Below, piece by piece: positions 35,201 to 43,979 of a stretch of DNA of 64,000 nucleotides (within the stretch, counting starts at the first letter, position 1; the number at the start of each line of letters is the position of its first letter). The stretch is from NCBI GenBank assembly GCA_015272325.1, contig JACYLU010000007.1:1-64000 (forward strand), read 5' to 3'. Source of the stretch: Synechococcales cyanobacterium C42_A2020_086 (GTDB taxonomy: Bacteria > Cyanobacteriota > Cyanobacteriia > Elainellales > Elainellaceae). The position numbers were made by a program, and so were the translations under genes. The notes under the pieces are model-generated. The model ran no database searches, was not told the origin of the DNA, and saw nothing but the letters and a program-made list of their open reading frames with translations.

Positions 35201-35959
35201 ATGAAACTATCGGTAGTAATTCCTTGCTTCAACGAGTTGGGAACGATCAGTCGAGTGATTCAAGCCGTCAAAGCCTCGCCCGTGGCGGATCTAGAGATCA
35301 TCGTTGTAGACGACTGCTCAACCGACGGCACTCGCGATCTGCTGATGACCACGCTGGAACATCAGGTCGATCAGGTGATTTACCACAAAAAGAATCGGGG
35401 CAAAGGGGCAGCCCTGCGCACTGGCTTCGCGGCGGCAACCGGCGATATCGTGATTGTCCAGGATGCGGACCTAGAATATGACCCGCAGGAGTTCCCAGAT
35501 GTGATTGCGCCAATCCTTGCGGGCAAGGCCGACGTCGTGTTTGGCTCTCGCTTTGCAGGTGGGCGTCCCCATCGCGTCGTGTATTTCTGGCACATGGTGG
35601 GCAACAAGTTTTTGACGCTGCTGTCGAACATGTTCACCAACATCAACCTCTCGGACATGGAAACCTGCTACAAAGCCTTTCGGCGCGAGGTGATCCAGTC
35701 GATTCGGATCGAGGAAAACCGCTTTGGATTTGAGCCGGAAATCACTGCCAAAGTGGCCAAAATGGGCTGCCGTATCTACGAGGTGGGCATCTCCTACTAC
35801 GGCCGCACCTACAAGGAAGGCAAGAAAATTGGTTGGAAAGACGGATTTCGGGCGATCTACTGCATCGTCAAATACAACCTGTTTGCTCGCGTGTCCGTAC
35901 CCACCGATGTGCTCCACCGCAGCCGCACCCCTTATGATTCCCTGCCGCTGCTCAAGTAA
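35201..35959 (+). CDS. GT2 family glycosyltransferase, polyprenyl-phosphate type
   Basis: 252 residues. The GT-A fold has [17 protein letters not shown], the metal-binding DADLEYDP (DxD) and [26 protein letters not shown] and the [13 protein letters not shown] block are typical of dolichol/undecaprenyl-phosphate mannosyl- or glucosyltransferases. It would load a sugar onto a lipid phosphate at the inner face of the cytoplasmic membrane. The C-terminus lacks membrane helices. The downstream membrane protein may use the product. Its ribosome-binding site is near CACGGAG, upstream of ATG 35201. Confidence 0.85.
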   Translation: MKLSVVIPCFNELGTISRVIQAVKASPVADLEIIVVDDCSTDGTRDLLMTTLEHQVDQVIYHKKNRGKGAALRTGFAAATGDIVIVQDADLEYDPQEFPDVIAPILAGKADVVFGSRFAGGRPHRVVYFWHMVGNKFLTLLSNMFTNINLSDMETCYKAFRREVIQSIRIEENRFGFEPEITAKVAKMGCRIYEVGISYYGRTYKEGKKIGWKDGFRAIYCIVKYNLFARVSVPTDVLHRSRTPYDSLPLLK

Positions 35960-36009
35960 GCGGCAATGAAAGGCAATGCTCTGATCTACCGCAGTTGAGC
36001 CAGAATGCC

Positions 36010-37902
36010 ATGAAGCCCAGAAAAATGTCTCAAGCTGCGATTGTACTGCTGATCTTTGCTGCCTGCGTTTGGGTGTATCACGTCAGCGGTTCACTCAACC
36101 TGGGTTCCAACGACAATATTCCCCATACCCTGCTGGCGCTGAACTGGCTGGAAAACCAGACGCTGAATTTTGACAATTTCCGCGACAGCTATTTCTTTCA
36201 GTTTGGCGAAACACCCTATTACTTCTCGGAAGCGCCCAACGGCCACCTCACCTCCACCTATCCGATCGGCACCGCCATTGTGACGTTTCCCCTGTATCTG
36301 CTGTTCTTTCTCTATCTGAAGCTGAATAGCTTGGTGCAGGGACTGTTCTCGGGCAATCTGTCGCTAGCGATCAACCTGACGAGCGCAGAGTTTGAGCCGA
36401 CGCGAAGAACGCTGGCGCGGTTGGCGGCGACCTTGTGCAGTGCCCTAACGGTAGTGCTGTTTTACCTCAGCGCCCGTCTCAAGTTTCTACCTTCGGTAGC
36501 ACTGCTGACTACATTCACCTTTGCCTTTGCCACCTCGACTTGGGTGCTGGGATCCCAAGATCTGCGCCAGCACACGGTCTCGAATCTGCTGCTGACGGCG
36601 CTGATCTTCTGCCTGCTAAAAGCGAATCGCACCACAGGTCGCCCCAGACAACTGCTATTTCTCGTAGCGGGCTGCTTCTGTGGGCTGTTTCCTTCGGTGC
36701 GGCTAACGAGTGCCATTTTTGTGGTGACGGCGCTAGTGTACGTTGTCTATTTCTATCGTCGCGAGGTAATTTTTTTCCTGCTGGGGTTACCTACGATTTT
36801 GCTGAACTGGGCTTGGAACAGCTATTACTTCGGCATTGAGAATTTTAGTCGAGGCGGCTATCTCAGGCAATTCGAGTCGGGAGCATCTGGCTACAATTTT
36901 TCTCCAGACTACATCGTGGAAGCCTTTTTCGGGCAACTCATTAGCCCTAGCGATGGCTTCTTTGTGTTTGCGCCGGTGCTGCTGTTTGCCTTGCCGGGAG
37001 CCTATCTCGCCGTTCGGCAGCGAGCCGGTAAAGACGAAATCCTGGTGCTTGGGCTGTCGCTGGCTTGCCTGATTCTGTTTCTGCACTACTGCGTTTACGT
37101 GCCCTGGGATGGCGGCGGTGGCTCCTACGGTCCTCGGTTTCTAATGGATGTGCTGCCCGTAGTCTGCTTGCTGGTGGGCTACAGTTTGCAGGCAATTGTG
37201 CTGAAGTTTTCTACAGCTTCTCGTCCAGATCGAGTGTTGCTGGCGCTGTTTCTGGGGCTGCTGCTGTGCTCAACTGCTGTAGAGGTGATCGGGGCATTCT
37301 CGGATACGGCCTGGAGCAAAGTGCCGCTGCCGCTGATTCGGGCCCCCGAGCGGCGATGGAGCCTCAGCGATAGCCAGATCGAGCGGCATTTTCGCAACAT
37401 GGTGGCGCGGATTCACCCCCCGATCAGCGATCCCGAGACCTACGCTCGCCAGATAGATGGCGTGATCGAACAGATCGAATGGCTGCGGCAGAATGGCACC
37501 GTCGTACCCCTAGCGGATCAAATGCAGATTCGAACGGGCAATAATCGAATTTTGCGAGCGACTCTCCGCAATACCGGACAGTCACCGTGGTTCGGCTACC
37601 AGACCGGACTAGAGGGCTTTGGCGAAACTCGTCTCGAGCTGCGGCTGTGGAATGAAGCCGGTCGGCCGGTGAAGCTGAAGCAGGACCGCCTCTACATTTC
37701 GGGAACGCCCCAACCCGGTGAAACCGCCACCGCCATGGCGCTGCTGCAGCTACCGCGCCAACCCGGCACCTATCAGGCGGAACTGCGGCTGATCATCGAA
37801 GGCAACGCCAATGAATACATGAACCCAGACCGGCCGCCGCTTCACCGCTGGACGATTACCGTGCTACCCCGGCTCAAGAAGAGCGCTGCGCAGGAGAGTT
37901 GA
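36010..37902 (+). CDS. large polytopic membrane protein, possible GT-C-like glycosyltransferase
   Basis: 630 residues. About ten to twelve membrane segments occupy ~12-430, followed by a soluble C-terminal domain (~440-630) with a beta-sandwich look (NTGQSPWFGYQTGLEGFGETRLELRLWNEAGRP). An early loop contains GSNDNIPHTLLALNWLENQ, with an acidic residue after the first membrane helix as in GT-C enzymes. This and its position right after a polyprenyl-phosphate GT2 suggest transfer of sugars to an extracytoplasmic acceptor. No specific family is recognised. ATG 36010 is chosen over a TTG at 35995. Confidence 0.65.
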   Translation: MKPRKMSQAAIVLLIFAACVWVYHVSGSLNLGSNDNIPHTLLALNWLENQTLNFDNFRDSYFFQFGETPYYFSEAPNGHLTSTYPIGTAIVTFPLYLLFFLYLKLNSLVQGLFSGNLSLAINLTSAEFEPTRRTLARLAATLCSALTVVLFYLSARLKFLPSVALLTTFTFAFATSTWVLGSQDLRQHTVSNLLLTALIFCLLKANRTTGRPRQLLFLVAGCFCGLFPSVRLTSAIFVVTALVYVVYFYRREVIFFLLGLPTILLNWAWNSYYFGIENFSRGGYLRQFESGASGYNFSPDYIVEAFFGQLISPSDGFFVFAPVLLFALPGAYLAVRQRAGKDEILVLGLSLACLILFLHYCVYVPWDGGGGSYGPRFLMDVLPVVCLLVGYSLQAIVLKFSTASRPDRVLLALFLGLLLCSTAVEVIGAFSDTAWSKVPLPLIRAPERRWSLSDSQIERHFRNMVARIHPPISDPETYARQIDGVIEQIEWLRQNGTVVPLADQMQIRTGNNRILRATLRNTGQSPWFGYQTGLEGFGETRLELRLWNEAGRPVKLKQDRLYISGTPQPGETATAMALLQLPRQPGTYQAELRLIIEGNANEYMNPDRPPLHRWTITVLPRLKKSAAQES

Positions 37903-38219
37903 TCTAGGCTCACTTGGCTCACTGACCTGCGGCGGGTTGCATAAACTGCTGCGCTAGCTTCGGATAGAGAAAATCGGCAAAGAGCACAATTAAGGTGTGT
38001 AAATTAAGGCGTATACCGGCAGAATCACCAAGAACAACAGGAACAACAGTAAAAGCTACAAAGCGAAAAAAGAGGCATTATGTGATATTTTCGGCTAAGC
38101 CAATGGTGCTTTGGGAACTTCAGATAAACGGAACGCCTCTTTATGGATTGGGCGAGATTTCGCTCCCTATGGTGTTTAATTTTTGACGTTGTTTAGCAAT
38201 TGAGGGTTGACGCTCCAGT
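37903..38219. other. intergenic region
   Basis: No supported gene; the 63-codon frame at 37995-38186 has a repetitive Thr/Lys-rich start and no family signs. GAACAACAG repeats occur near 38031-38050. A promoter for the small exported protein probably lies near the end. Confidence 0.4.
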
Positions 38220-38630
38220 ATGAAGACCTTTGTAATATCGAGTACTATTGCCTGCGTGCTTTTCGGATTAGGAGCCACCTCGCTCTCGGCGCAGCCGGCA
38301 TCGCGCTCCTCGGTGCAAACCCGCGAGCAGCGAATTCAGGAGTTGATTCAGGGTGCTATTAACCTCAACCGCTCCAAGAATCTAGCGCGGCAGGCGGCCG
38401 AACGAGTCAACGGCGGTCTTAATGTGTATCGAGCCGATGCATCGATGCATGGTCCCAGTGAGGAATCGCCCTTTGTAGACAATGGGGATGGCAGCTATAC
38501 CTTTACCTTCACAGGTGGGCCTCCCGGTCACACCGTGCCCACGATTGAAAGTGTGGTTACAGTGGACACCACAACCTGGAATGTCACCGTGGATTATAAC
38601 GGTCCGATTCGCACCGGAACCGTTCGGTAA
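38220..38630 (+). CDS. small exported protein, function unknown
   Basis: 136 residues. The signal peptide ([25 protein letters not shown]) probably cleaves after Ala. A helical segment with [21 protein letters not shown] follows, then a beta-rich C-terminal part ([17 protein letters not shown]...[17 protein letters not shown]). No family recognised. It stands alone upstream of the cobalamin riboswitch. Confidence 0.65.
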   Translation: MKTFVISSTIACVLFGLGATSLSAQPASRSSVQTREQRIQELIQGAINLNRSKNLARQAAERVNGGLNVYRADASMHGPSEESPFVDNGDGSYTFTFTGGPPGHTVPTIESVVTVDTTTWNVTVDYNGPIRTGTVR

Positions 38631-38764
38631 CCCATCCTTGCTAAGATTCTGAGTGTCTGGGATATCCAAGGGGACAACAAAATTTAAAGCGTTGCGTTCG
38701 AGCAAACATGGTACGGTGATGGAGATTCTCAGCGGGGTCTAGTGGGGAACAGCCACTAGAAGTT

Positions 38765-38930
38765 CTGTTTCGCGGTGATGGGGCTAAATGCTTTCACGGA
38801 AACGCGAGCTAGGGAAAGTTCGGTGCAAGTCCGACGCTGTCCCGCAACTGTGATGTAGCAGCAAGGCGCTTGGGTGAGATTTTGACGCTTTGCGGCGCTA
38901 AGTCAGGATGCCTCCCCGCTGAGTCGGTCT
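38765..38930 (+). promoter_or_regulatory. cobalamin (B12) riboswitch
   Basis: Conserved elements occur in order: GGTGATGGGGCTAA (38775-38788), AGGGAA then GGTGCAAGTCCGACGC, TGTCCCGCAACTGT (38839-38852), and the B12 box AGTCAGGATGCC (38901-38912). These are the core motifs of the adenosylcobalamin-type riboswitch. It lies 28 bases before the hupE ATG, so ligand binding would repress hupE and, by linkage, cobW. Ends are approximate; a preceding hairpin around 38741-38761 (TCTAGTGG/CCACTAGA) may belong to the leader. Confidence 0.9.
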
Positions 38931-38957
38931 TGAATTCCTTTCATCTGCGAGGTACAG

Positions 38958-39608
38958 ATGCATCGAACGCAATTTTTTTCTGGTCGCACATTATCGGCGA
39001 TCGGCATGCTGCTGGCTCTCCCGTTTGCTGCACCAGCCTTGGCTCATCATGCAATGGGCGGACAGCTCCCGGCTAACGGCTTCCAAGGCTTTCTCTCAGG
39101 ATTGGCGCATCCGGTAATTGGTCTCGACCATCTAGCGGGGGTGATTGCTGTCGGGTTACTGGCAGCTACCCAGCAGCGAGGCTTTTGGCTGCCTGTGGCG
39201 TTTCTGGCGGCTGCCCTTGCCGGAACGGGAATCCACAGCTTAGGGTGGAACTTGCCTGCCCTGGAAATCGCGGTTTCTGGGTCGGTGCTGCTAGTTGGCA
39301 TGCTGCTCGCCATGGAGACTCGGCCAAAACTAGGAGTGCTGATCGGGCTAGGAGCGGTCATGGGGTTGTTCCATGGCTACGCCTATGGCGAGTCCATCGT
39401 TGGGGCAGAACCCGCTCCTCTGTTCGCCTACCTGCTCGGGTTTACCTTGGTGCAACTGCTCATTGCCCTGCTGGCGTGGCGTATTGGCCGCACCGTTTTG
39501 CAGCGTTCGTCGGCTGCCCTCGGGCTACGCTTTGCCGGATTCACGATTTGCGGCGTTGGAGCTGCATTTCTGAGTTCGGTCGTTCTCGATAGTCTGCTGC
39601 CGGTGTAG
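38958..39608 (+). CDS. hupE: HupE/UreJ-family transporter, probable cobalt uptake protein
   Basis: 216 residues. A cleavable signal (ends APALAHH) is followed by about six membrane segments. The family signature HPVIGLDHLAGVIAVG (~50-65) and FHGYAYGES (~137-145) contain the His/Asp residues that bind Ni or Co. Control by a B12 riboswitch and the following CobW gene indicate cobalt rather than nickel as substrate; B12-regulated HupE is an established cobalt transporter type. The start is ATG 38958, 28 bases after the riboswitch. Confidence 0.87.
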   Translation: MHRTQFFSGRTLSAIGMLLALPFAAPALAHHAMGGQLPANGFQGFLSGLAHPVIGLDHLAGVIAVGLLAATQQRGFWLPVAFLAAALAGTGIHSLGWNLPALEIAVSGSVLLVGMLLAMETRPKLGVLIGLGAVMGLFHGYAYGESIVGAEPAPLFAYLLGFTLVQLLIALLAWRIGRTVLQRSSAALGLRFAGFTICGVGAAFLSSVVLDSLLPV

Positions 39609-39647
39609 GCAAAGAACATAGCCGAAGCAATAGCCAAGGAGCAAGTC

Positions 39648-40688
39648 ATGCATAAGATTCCGGTAACGGTTGTCACCGGCTTTTTGGGAGCCGGCAAGAC
39701 GACGCTGATCCGCCATTTGTTGCAGCACAACCAAGGAAAACGGATCGCTGTGCTGGTCAACGAGTTTGGCGAGGTAGGCATTGATGGCGACCTGCTGCGG
39801 AGCTGTCAGGTTTGCGATGAAGAAAGCGACGCAGAAACTAACAGCCGAATCGTCGAGCTAACCAATGGCTGCCTCTGCTGCACCGTGCAAGAGGAATTCC
39901 TGCCCACGATGCAGGAGCTACTGAAACGTCGTGACCAAATCGACGCAATTTTGATCGAAACCTCGGGTTTAGCGCTGCCCAAACCGCTGGTGCAGGCGTT
40001 TCGCTGGCCAGAAATTCGCACCGGAGCCACAGTGGATGGCGTGCTGACGGTCGTGGACTGCGAAGCTCTGGCAGCCGGACAGTTTGTTGGCGATTGGGCA
40101 GCTCTAGAATCGCAGCGGCAGGCTGACCCGAACCTAGAGCACGAAACGCCACTCGAAGAGCTGTTTGAAGATCAGCTTGCCTGTGCCGATCTAGTGCTGC
40201 TTACCAAAACGGACCGCGTCGATCAATCTGAACAAAACCGCGTCCGGCAATGGTTGCAGCAGGAATTACCCTCCGGCGTCAAAGTAGTCGCTTGCCCGCA
40301 GGGGCAGGTGAGCACCGAGCTGTTGCTGGGCTTTAATGCCGCCGTCGAAGACCATCTTGACAGCCGTCCTAGCCATCACGACAGCGAGGAGGAGCACGAG
40401 CACGACGACGACATTGATGCCGTGTGTATTGCCCTCGACCAATCCTTTGAGCCTGCTGCCTTGATCGACCGCCTCAAAGTCCTGGTGCGGCAAACCGAAA
40501 TCTATCGCATCAAAGGGTTTGTGGCTGTGCCCAACAAAGCTATGCGGCTAGTGGTGCAGGGTGTCGGAGAGCGGTTTGATTACTTCTTTGATCGCCCTTG
40601 GCAGTCCGATGAGGAGCGCCACACCAAACTGGTGGTCATCGGTCGTACCTTGGACCGTCGGCGCATTGAGCTGGCGATTGCTGGATAA
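39648..40688 (+). CDS. cobW: CobW-like G3E GTPase metallochaperone
   Basis: 346 residues. The P-loop GFLGAGKTT (~11-19), the metal-binding GCLCC (~74-78), the ETSGLALP switch region and TKTD (guanine specificity) are all visible. A His/Asp/Glu-rich stretch (~242-258: HHDSEEEHEHDDD) may store or bind metal. The CobW_C domain follows (RIKGFVAVPNKAM...RTKLVVIGR-like end). It would hand cobalt to the B12 pathway. It lies 39 bases after hupE, in the same B12-controlled transcript. It converges with the TPR gene 8 bases away. Confidence 0.87.
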   Translation: MHKIPVTVVTGFLGAGKTTLIRHLLQHNQGKRIAVLVNEFGEVGIDGDLLRSCQVCDEESDAETNSRIVELTNGCLCCTVQEEFLPTMQELLKRRDQIDAILIETSGLALPKPLVQAFRWPEIRTGATVDGVLTVVDCEALAAGQFVGDWAALESQRQADPNLEHETPLEELFEDQLACADLVLLTKTDRVDQSEQNRVRQWLQQELPSGVKVVACPQGQVSTELLLGFNAAVEDHLDSRPSHHDSEEEHEHDDDIDAVCIALDQSFEPAALIDRLKVLVRQTEIYRIKGFVAVPNKAMRLVVQGVGERFDYFFDRPWQSDEERHTKLVVIGRTLDRRRIELAIAG

Positions 40689-40696
40689 GAGATGCC

Positions 40697-42841
40697 CTAC
40701 AGCTTTGGCAGAATCTCGGGCAGCAGCCAAGTAGGGAGGCTCGACAACGCCAAATTCTGACCAGGCAACCCCAGCTGGTTATAGAAAGCACGCACGGTTT
40801 GGAGGATACAAGCCAAGGCAGTTTGTCGCAGTTCGGGTTTCTCGTCCCAACTCTGAAGCGCTTGGGTGTGGTGCCGTAGCGCGGCTTCTAGGTGCGCTGA
40901 TTGAGCGGCCGAGGTGAGATGGACATGAACATCGGTAGCAATCTGGTAATGCGCCAACCCCAGATTGTTGTGGGTTGAAGCCAAATCGAAGGTGAGGGTC
41001 GGCTGAACATTGGGTTGCAGTTCGCTGAGATAATCTGCCGCTTGCAGCGTCGCCTTGTAGGCAGCAATGGCCTGTTGCAGGTAAGCCAGCCGCTCTTCAG
41101 AGTTGTCGGCATGGTTCGCAATATGCCAATAGGCGGTGCCCAAGTTATTTTGCGTTGCGGCGAAGGCCGCTGGAGCGGTTTCTAGGGTTCGATATTGCAA
41201 TGCCGCTTGATAGGATGCCACTGCCTGCTTCAGCCTGTCCTGGGGCTGCCCATACTGTGCTAGATTCCAGTAGGCGGTGCCGAGATTGTTTTGAATCATG
41301 GCGTAGTTCAGCGGGTCTTGCTGCGGGTCGTAGTAGCGGAGCGCTTCCGAGTAGGCGGCGATAGCCTGCTTCAGATTCACCTCCGGCTGGTGGTGCTGTG
41401 CCAAATTCCAGTAGGTGGTGCCTAGGTTATTTTGGGTTGAGGCATAGCGGATGGGATCGCTCGCCGCAGTGCGGTAGCGGAGTGCCTGCTGATACGCCTG
41501 CACCGACTGCTGCAAATTCTGCGCTGGATCCTGATAGCGTGCCAGATCGGCGTAGGCAGCTCCTAGATTGTTTTGCAGCATCGGATAGGTCTGGCTCTGG
41601 GGATCGAGCTGCTGCAGCGCGAGCTGATAGGTTTGAATGGCCTGTTGCAGCGTCGGTAGAGCTTGATTGGGGTCACTCTGACAGCGCGACAGCATCCAGT
41701 AAAGATTACCAAGATCGTTCAGCGTATCTATCCGTAGCGGTTCCGAGTCAGGCAACCAGCCCAGGCACTGCTCATAGGATTGAATCGCCAAGGTTAAGGT
41801 GGATAGTGAGCTGTCGCCCTGCTCAATGCAATTGCGATAGAAATTTCCCAGGGTGCGGTAAGCGCTAGCCAGCAGCATCGGGGAGGGGCTTTGCTGTTGC
41901 AAGAGCTGGATGTGCTGTTGCAGTTGTTCGATCTGCTGAGCTAAGGGCAGAGCGGATTGCAGATCCAGTTCGATGGAGTCAGCCGGCAGCGCATCGGGGA
42001 GGGGGGATGGAGTCGGCTCTGCTTCGTACCATTGATCGTGATCAAGCTGCTGATCGAACGCCTGCGCCAGCGTCATCCAGGGATTATCCGGAATTGCAGG
42101 AGCGGATGCCTCAGCCGCTGTGCTTTCGACCACCTCTGGTGCAGCGTCGGTCGAGTTAGCCGTTCCCTCATCCCACTCCTCTGCAATTGGAATTGGCGGC
42201 AGCGTCACCGGGCTTGGCTGTGGCATCCAGATCCGCTCGGGCGAAACGGCGGGCAGCGGCGTTGGGTCACCAACAAACTCAAATACACCCGTCCGACAAC
42301 GCCAAAATTCAGGCGCGGCTTCCGGGAGGGTGCGGTACCACGGCTGAGTTACCCACAGGAGCAGCGTCGATTCCAGCAGCGGCAAATTTTCCTCAATGCC
42401 TTGCAGATTTAATAAAAATAAAGACTGAATCTCGGCTGGCTGCCGCGTCAAACGCTCGATGCCCAAAATTTGAAACGCAGGCATTGGGGTAACCAGCCCT
42501 CGTCGCGCCATGGGAAATTGGCTTAACCATTGAGCAATCTGCCCGATAGGATGGGGGTCATTTAGGTCTAATGCCAGGCTTACAAGTCGAGGTAATTCGG
42601 CATCGGCAGCAGGAGATCGACGGGAGAGTGGGCCAACCGTGTGGGGGACAGTTTGAGCACATGGAGGGTTGGCTGCCGTTAAGTCCGTCTGGAGCTGAGC
42701 CGCCAGCCGATCCCGCAACTGGAGGTCATCACAAACGGCAATAAAGATCTGCCGACGCAGACAGAGGCTGAGGGACGCTTTAAGCCGCTCGTAGGTTTGA
42801 TGGTTTAGCCCCAAAGGAGTGCGCAAGGAGAATTCAGTCAC
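40697..42841 (-). CDS. TPR protein with N-terminal degenerate NTPase-like domain
   Basis: 714 residues. The N-terminal ~190 residues (IFIAVCDDLQLRDRLAAQLQ...IERLTRQPAEIQSLFLLNLQGIEENLPLLESTLLLWV) look like a P-loop ATPase fold without a Walker A motif. An acidic/Pro linker follows. From ~300 on there are about eight tandem TPR-like units with recurrent NNLGTAYWNLAQ and AI-x-AY-x-AL-x-Y patterns. It is likely a scaffold or sensor. No catalytic residue is visible. The gene begins 374 bases from psb34 on the same strand. Confidence 0.75.
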   Translation of the reverse strand: MTEFSLRTPLGLNHQTYERLKASLSLCLRRQIFIAVCDDLQLRDRLAAQLQTDLTAANPPCAQTVPHTVGPLSRRSPAADAELPRLVSLALDLNDPHPIGQIAQWLSQFPMARRGLVTPMPAFQILGIERLTRQPAEIQSLFLLNLQGIEENLPLLESTLLLWVTQPWYRTLPEAAPEFWRCRTGVFEFVGDPTPLPAVSPERIWMPQPSPVTLPPIPIAEEWDEGTANSTDAAPEVVESTAAEASAPAIPDNPWMTLAQAFDQQLDHDQWYEAEPTPSPLPDALPADSIELDLQSALPLAQQIEQLQQHIQLLQQQSPSPMLLASAYRTLGNFYRNCIEQGDSSLSTLTLAIQSYEQCLGWLPDSEPLRIDTLNDLGNLYWMLSRCQSDPNQALPTLQQAIQTYQLALQQLDPQSQTYPMLQNNLGAAYADLARYQDPAQNLQQSVQAYQQALRYRTAASDPIRYASTQNNLGTTYWNLAQHHQPEVNLKQAIAAYSEALRYYDPQQDPLNYAMIQNNLGTAYWNLAQYGQPQDRLKQAVASYQAALQYRTLETAPAAFAATQNNLGTAYWHIANHADNSEERLAYLQQAIAAYKATLQAADYLSELQPNVQPTLTFDLASTHNNLGLAHYQIATDVHVHLTSAAQSAHLEAALRHHTQALQSWDEKPELRQTALACILQTVRAFYNQLGLPGQNLALSSLPTWLLPEILPKL

Positions 42842-43215
42842 AGGAAAGATGCTAGGGCTAGTAAAAGAGCCGCAGCGAGTCTGCTCCGCTGGGTATCTTC
42901 CTTTTCCAAGGGCGCAAGAGAGCGCTCAGGACAGGATACAGCCAGGCTCGCGGCAGATCGGGTCTAGCGAATCAAGGCGGATAACGTCTACTGTACAAAC
43001 TGTACAAAGAGATCCACAGTAAAAACCAGGTACCCCGCACTCGGTTTACCTGGCTACAAATGAACTCATTTTGATGATTGATGGACTCAGCCTGATGAAC
43101 CCAATGGCTCATCAATGAACTTGATAACCAACTGGGCAAGAAACGACTGAGCAAAGTGGCGCTTCGTGTCTACAGATCGCACACATCGTGAAGACTCAGC
43201 CCATTCAGCCTCTGC
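42842..43215. other. intergenic region upstream of the TPR gene
   Basis: No gene seen. It should hold the TPR-gene promoter and the psb34 3' end. CTGTACAAA occurs twice in tandem near 42991-43009. Confidence 0.45.
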
Positions 43216-43389
43216 TCAGGACGAAACAGCGACGGCCACAAAAATTAAGCCACCCACCAACACAGCAGCTACAACTCCGCCAATTAAATAGCGAAGCTGC
43301 TGTTGCTTGGTTGGAGGTTCTGCCCGATAGACCTTCGGCTCAACGGCAAAGTTGTTGAGGCGACCGCCTTCTTCGGTGGTATATGGCAT
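43216..43389 (-). CDS. psb34: photosystem II assembly protein Psb34
   Basis: 57 residues: MPYTTEEGGRLNNFAVEPKVY followed by one membrane helix (~33-54, ending VAVAVSS). This is the signature of Psb34, a single-helix protein of PSII assembly intermediates that binds CP47 where high-light-inducible proteins bind. The start is the ATG at 43389; an upstream in-frame ATG at 43434 would add 15 residues absent from the family. An insulating terminator lies upstream. Confidence 0.88.
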   Translation of the reverse strand: MPYTTEEGGRLNNFAVEPKVYRAEPPTKQQQLRYLIGGVVAAVLVGGLIFVAVAVSS

Positions 43390-43547
43390 ATCCTGCACTT
43401 CCCTGTGAATAATTTTAATGACTGTAACAAACAATCAAAGCTTTGTCACTTCATACTCCGATATAGAAAACTTTTGTTAACTTTCTTTTGTCTCTAGGGC
43501 CAACCCCACCGTCAACGGCATTCTATCTGGCTCCCAATCATAGGCAC

Positions 43548-43582
43548 AAAAAACCCTCAAACCCATGAGCCGAGTTTGAGGG
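43548..43582 (-). terminator. Rho-independent terminator facing left, without an assigned gene
   Basis: CCCTCAAAC (43554-43562) and GTTTGAGGG (43574-43582) form a perfect 9-bp stem with an 11-base loop. On the minus strand the stem is followed by six T residues (A run 43548-43553). It would stop transcripts coming from the right before psb34, but no minus-strand gene is known there. Confidence 0.75.
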
Positions 43583-43677
43583 AGTTGAATCAGGGTGCAT
43601 CTACCAGTTCAATGTTCTATTGTTAGTCGTATCAATCCGGACAGATTCAGGACGAACTCAGTTCTAATGAGTGTCCA

Positions 43678-43932
43678 ATGAGTCAACTTGAGCAGCTTCC
43701 CTTCCGTGGGTTGCCCGCTGAATTGGTGCATCGGCTAGGCACCTCTTGGCAACAGGACCTCTTGATGGCGCTGCATCTTGCACTGTCGCATCTACCCTCA
43801 TCGCCTCGTGGGTTAGGAGAAACCATCTGCAGCACAGCAGCATCTGACCTTCATATTCAGCGAGAGCACTACTTCCTGCACTACTCCCTAACCGATGGGC
43901 AAAAGCCGGAAGCAACGGTAGTGTTGATGTAG
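43678..43932 (+). CDS. small hypothetical protein
   Basis: 84 residues (MSQLEQLPFRGLPAELVHRLGTSWQQDLLMALHLAL...HYFLHYSLTDGQKPEATVVLM). It looks like a compact soluble protein. It ends 47 bases before the CHAT gene on the same strand and may be in its operon. A 92-codon frame on the other strand covers the same DNA, so which strand codes is not fully certain; the plus-strand product has a more protein-like composition. Confidence 0.5.
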   Translation: MSQLEQLPFRGLPAELVHRLGTSWQQDLLMALHLALSHLPSSPRGLGETICSTAASDLHIQREHYFLHYSLTDGQKPEATVVLM

Positions 43933-43979
43933 TTTGATTCATTCTATGGAGCTACCCTGGAGACATCGAGCTGCTGTTT

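Noticed and set aside
37995-38186. 63-codon plus-strand gene
   Set aside because: Begins in repetitive sequence with no recognisable domain or clear ribosome-binding site.
43664-43942. 92-codon minus-strand gene opposite the small 84-residue ORF
   Set aside because: Less protein-like than the plus-strand product; kept only as a possible reason for the leftward terminator.
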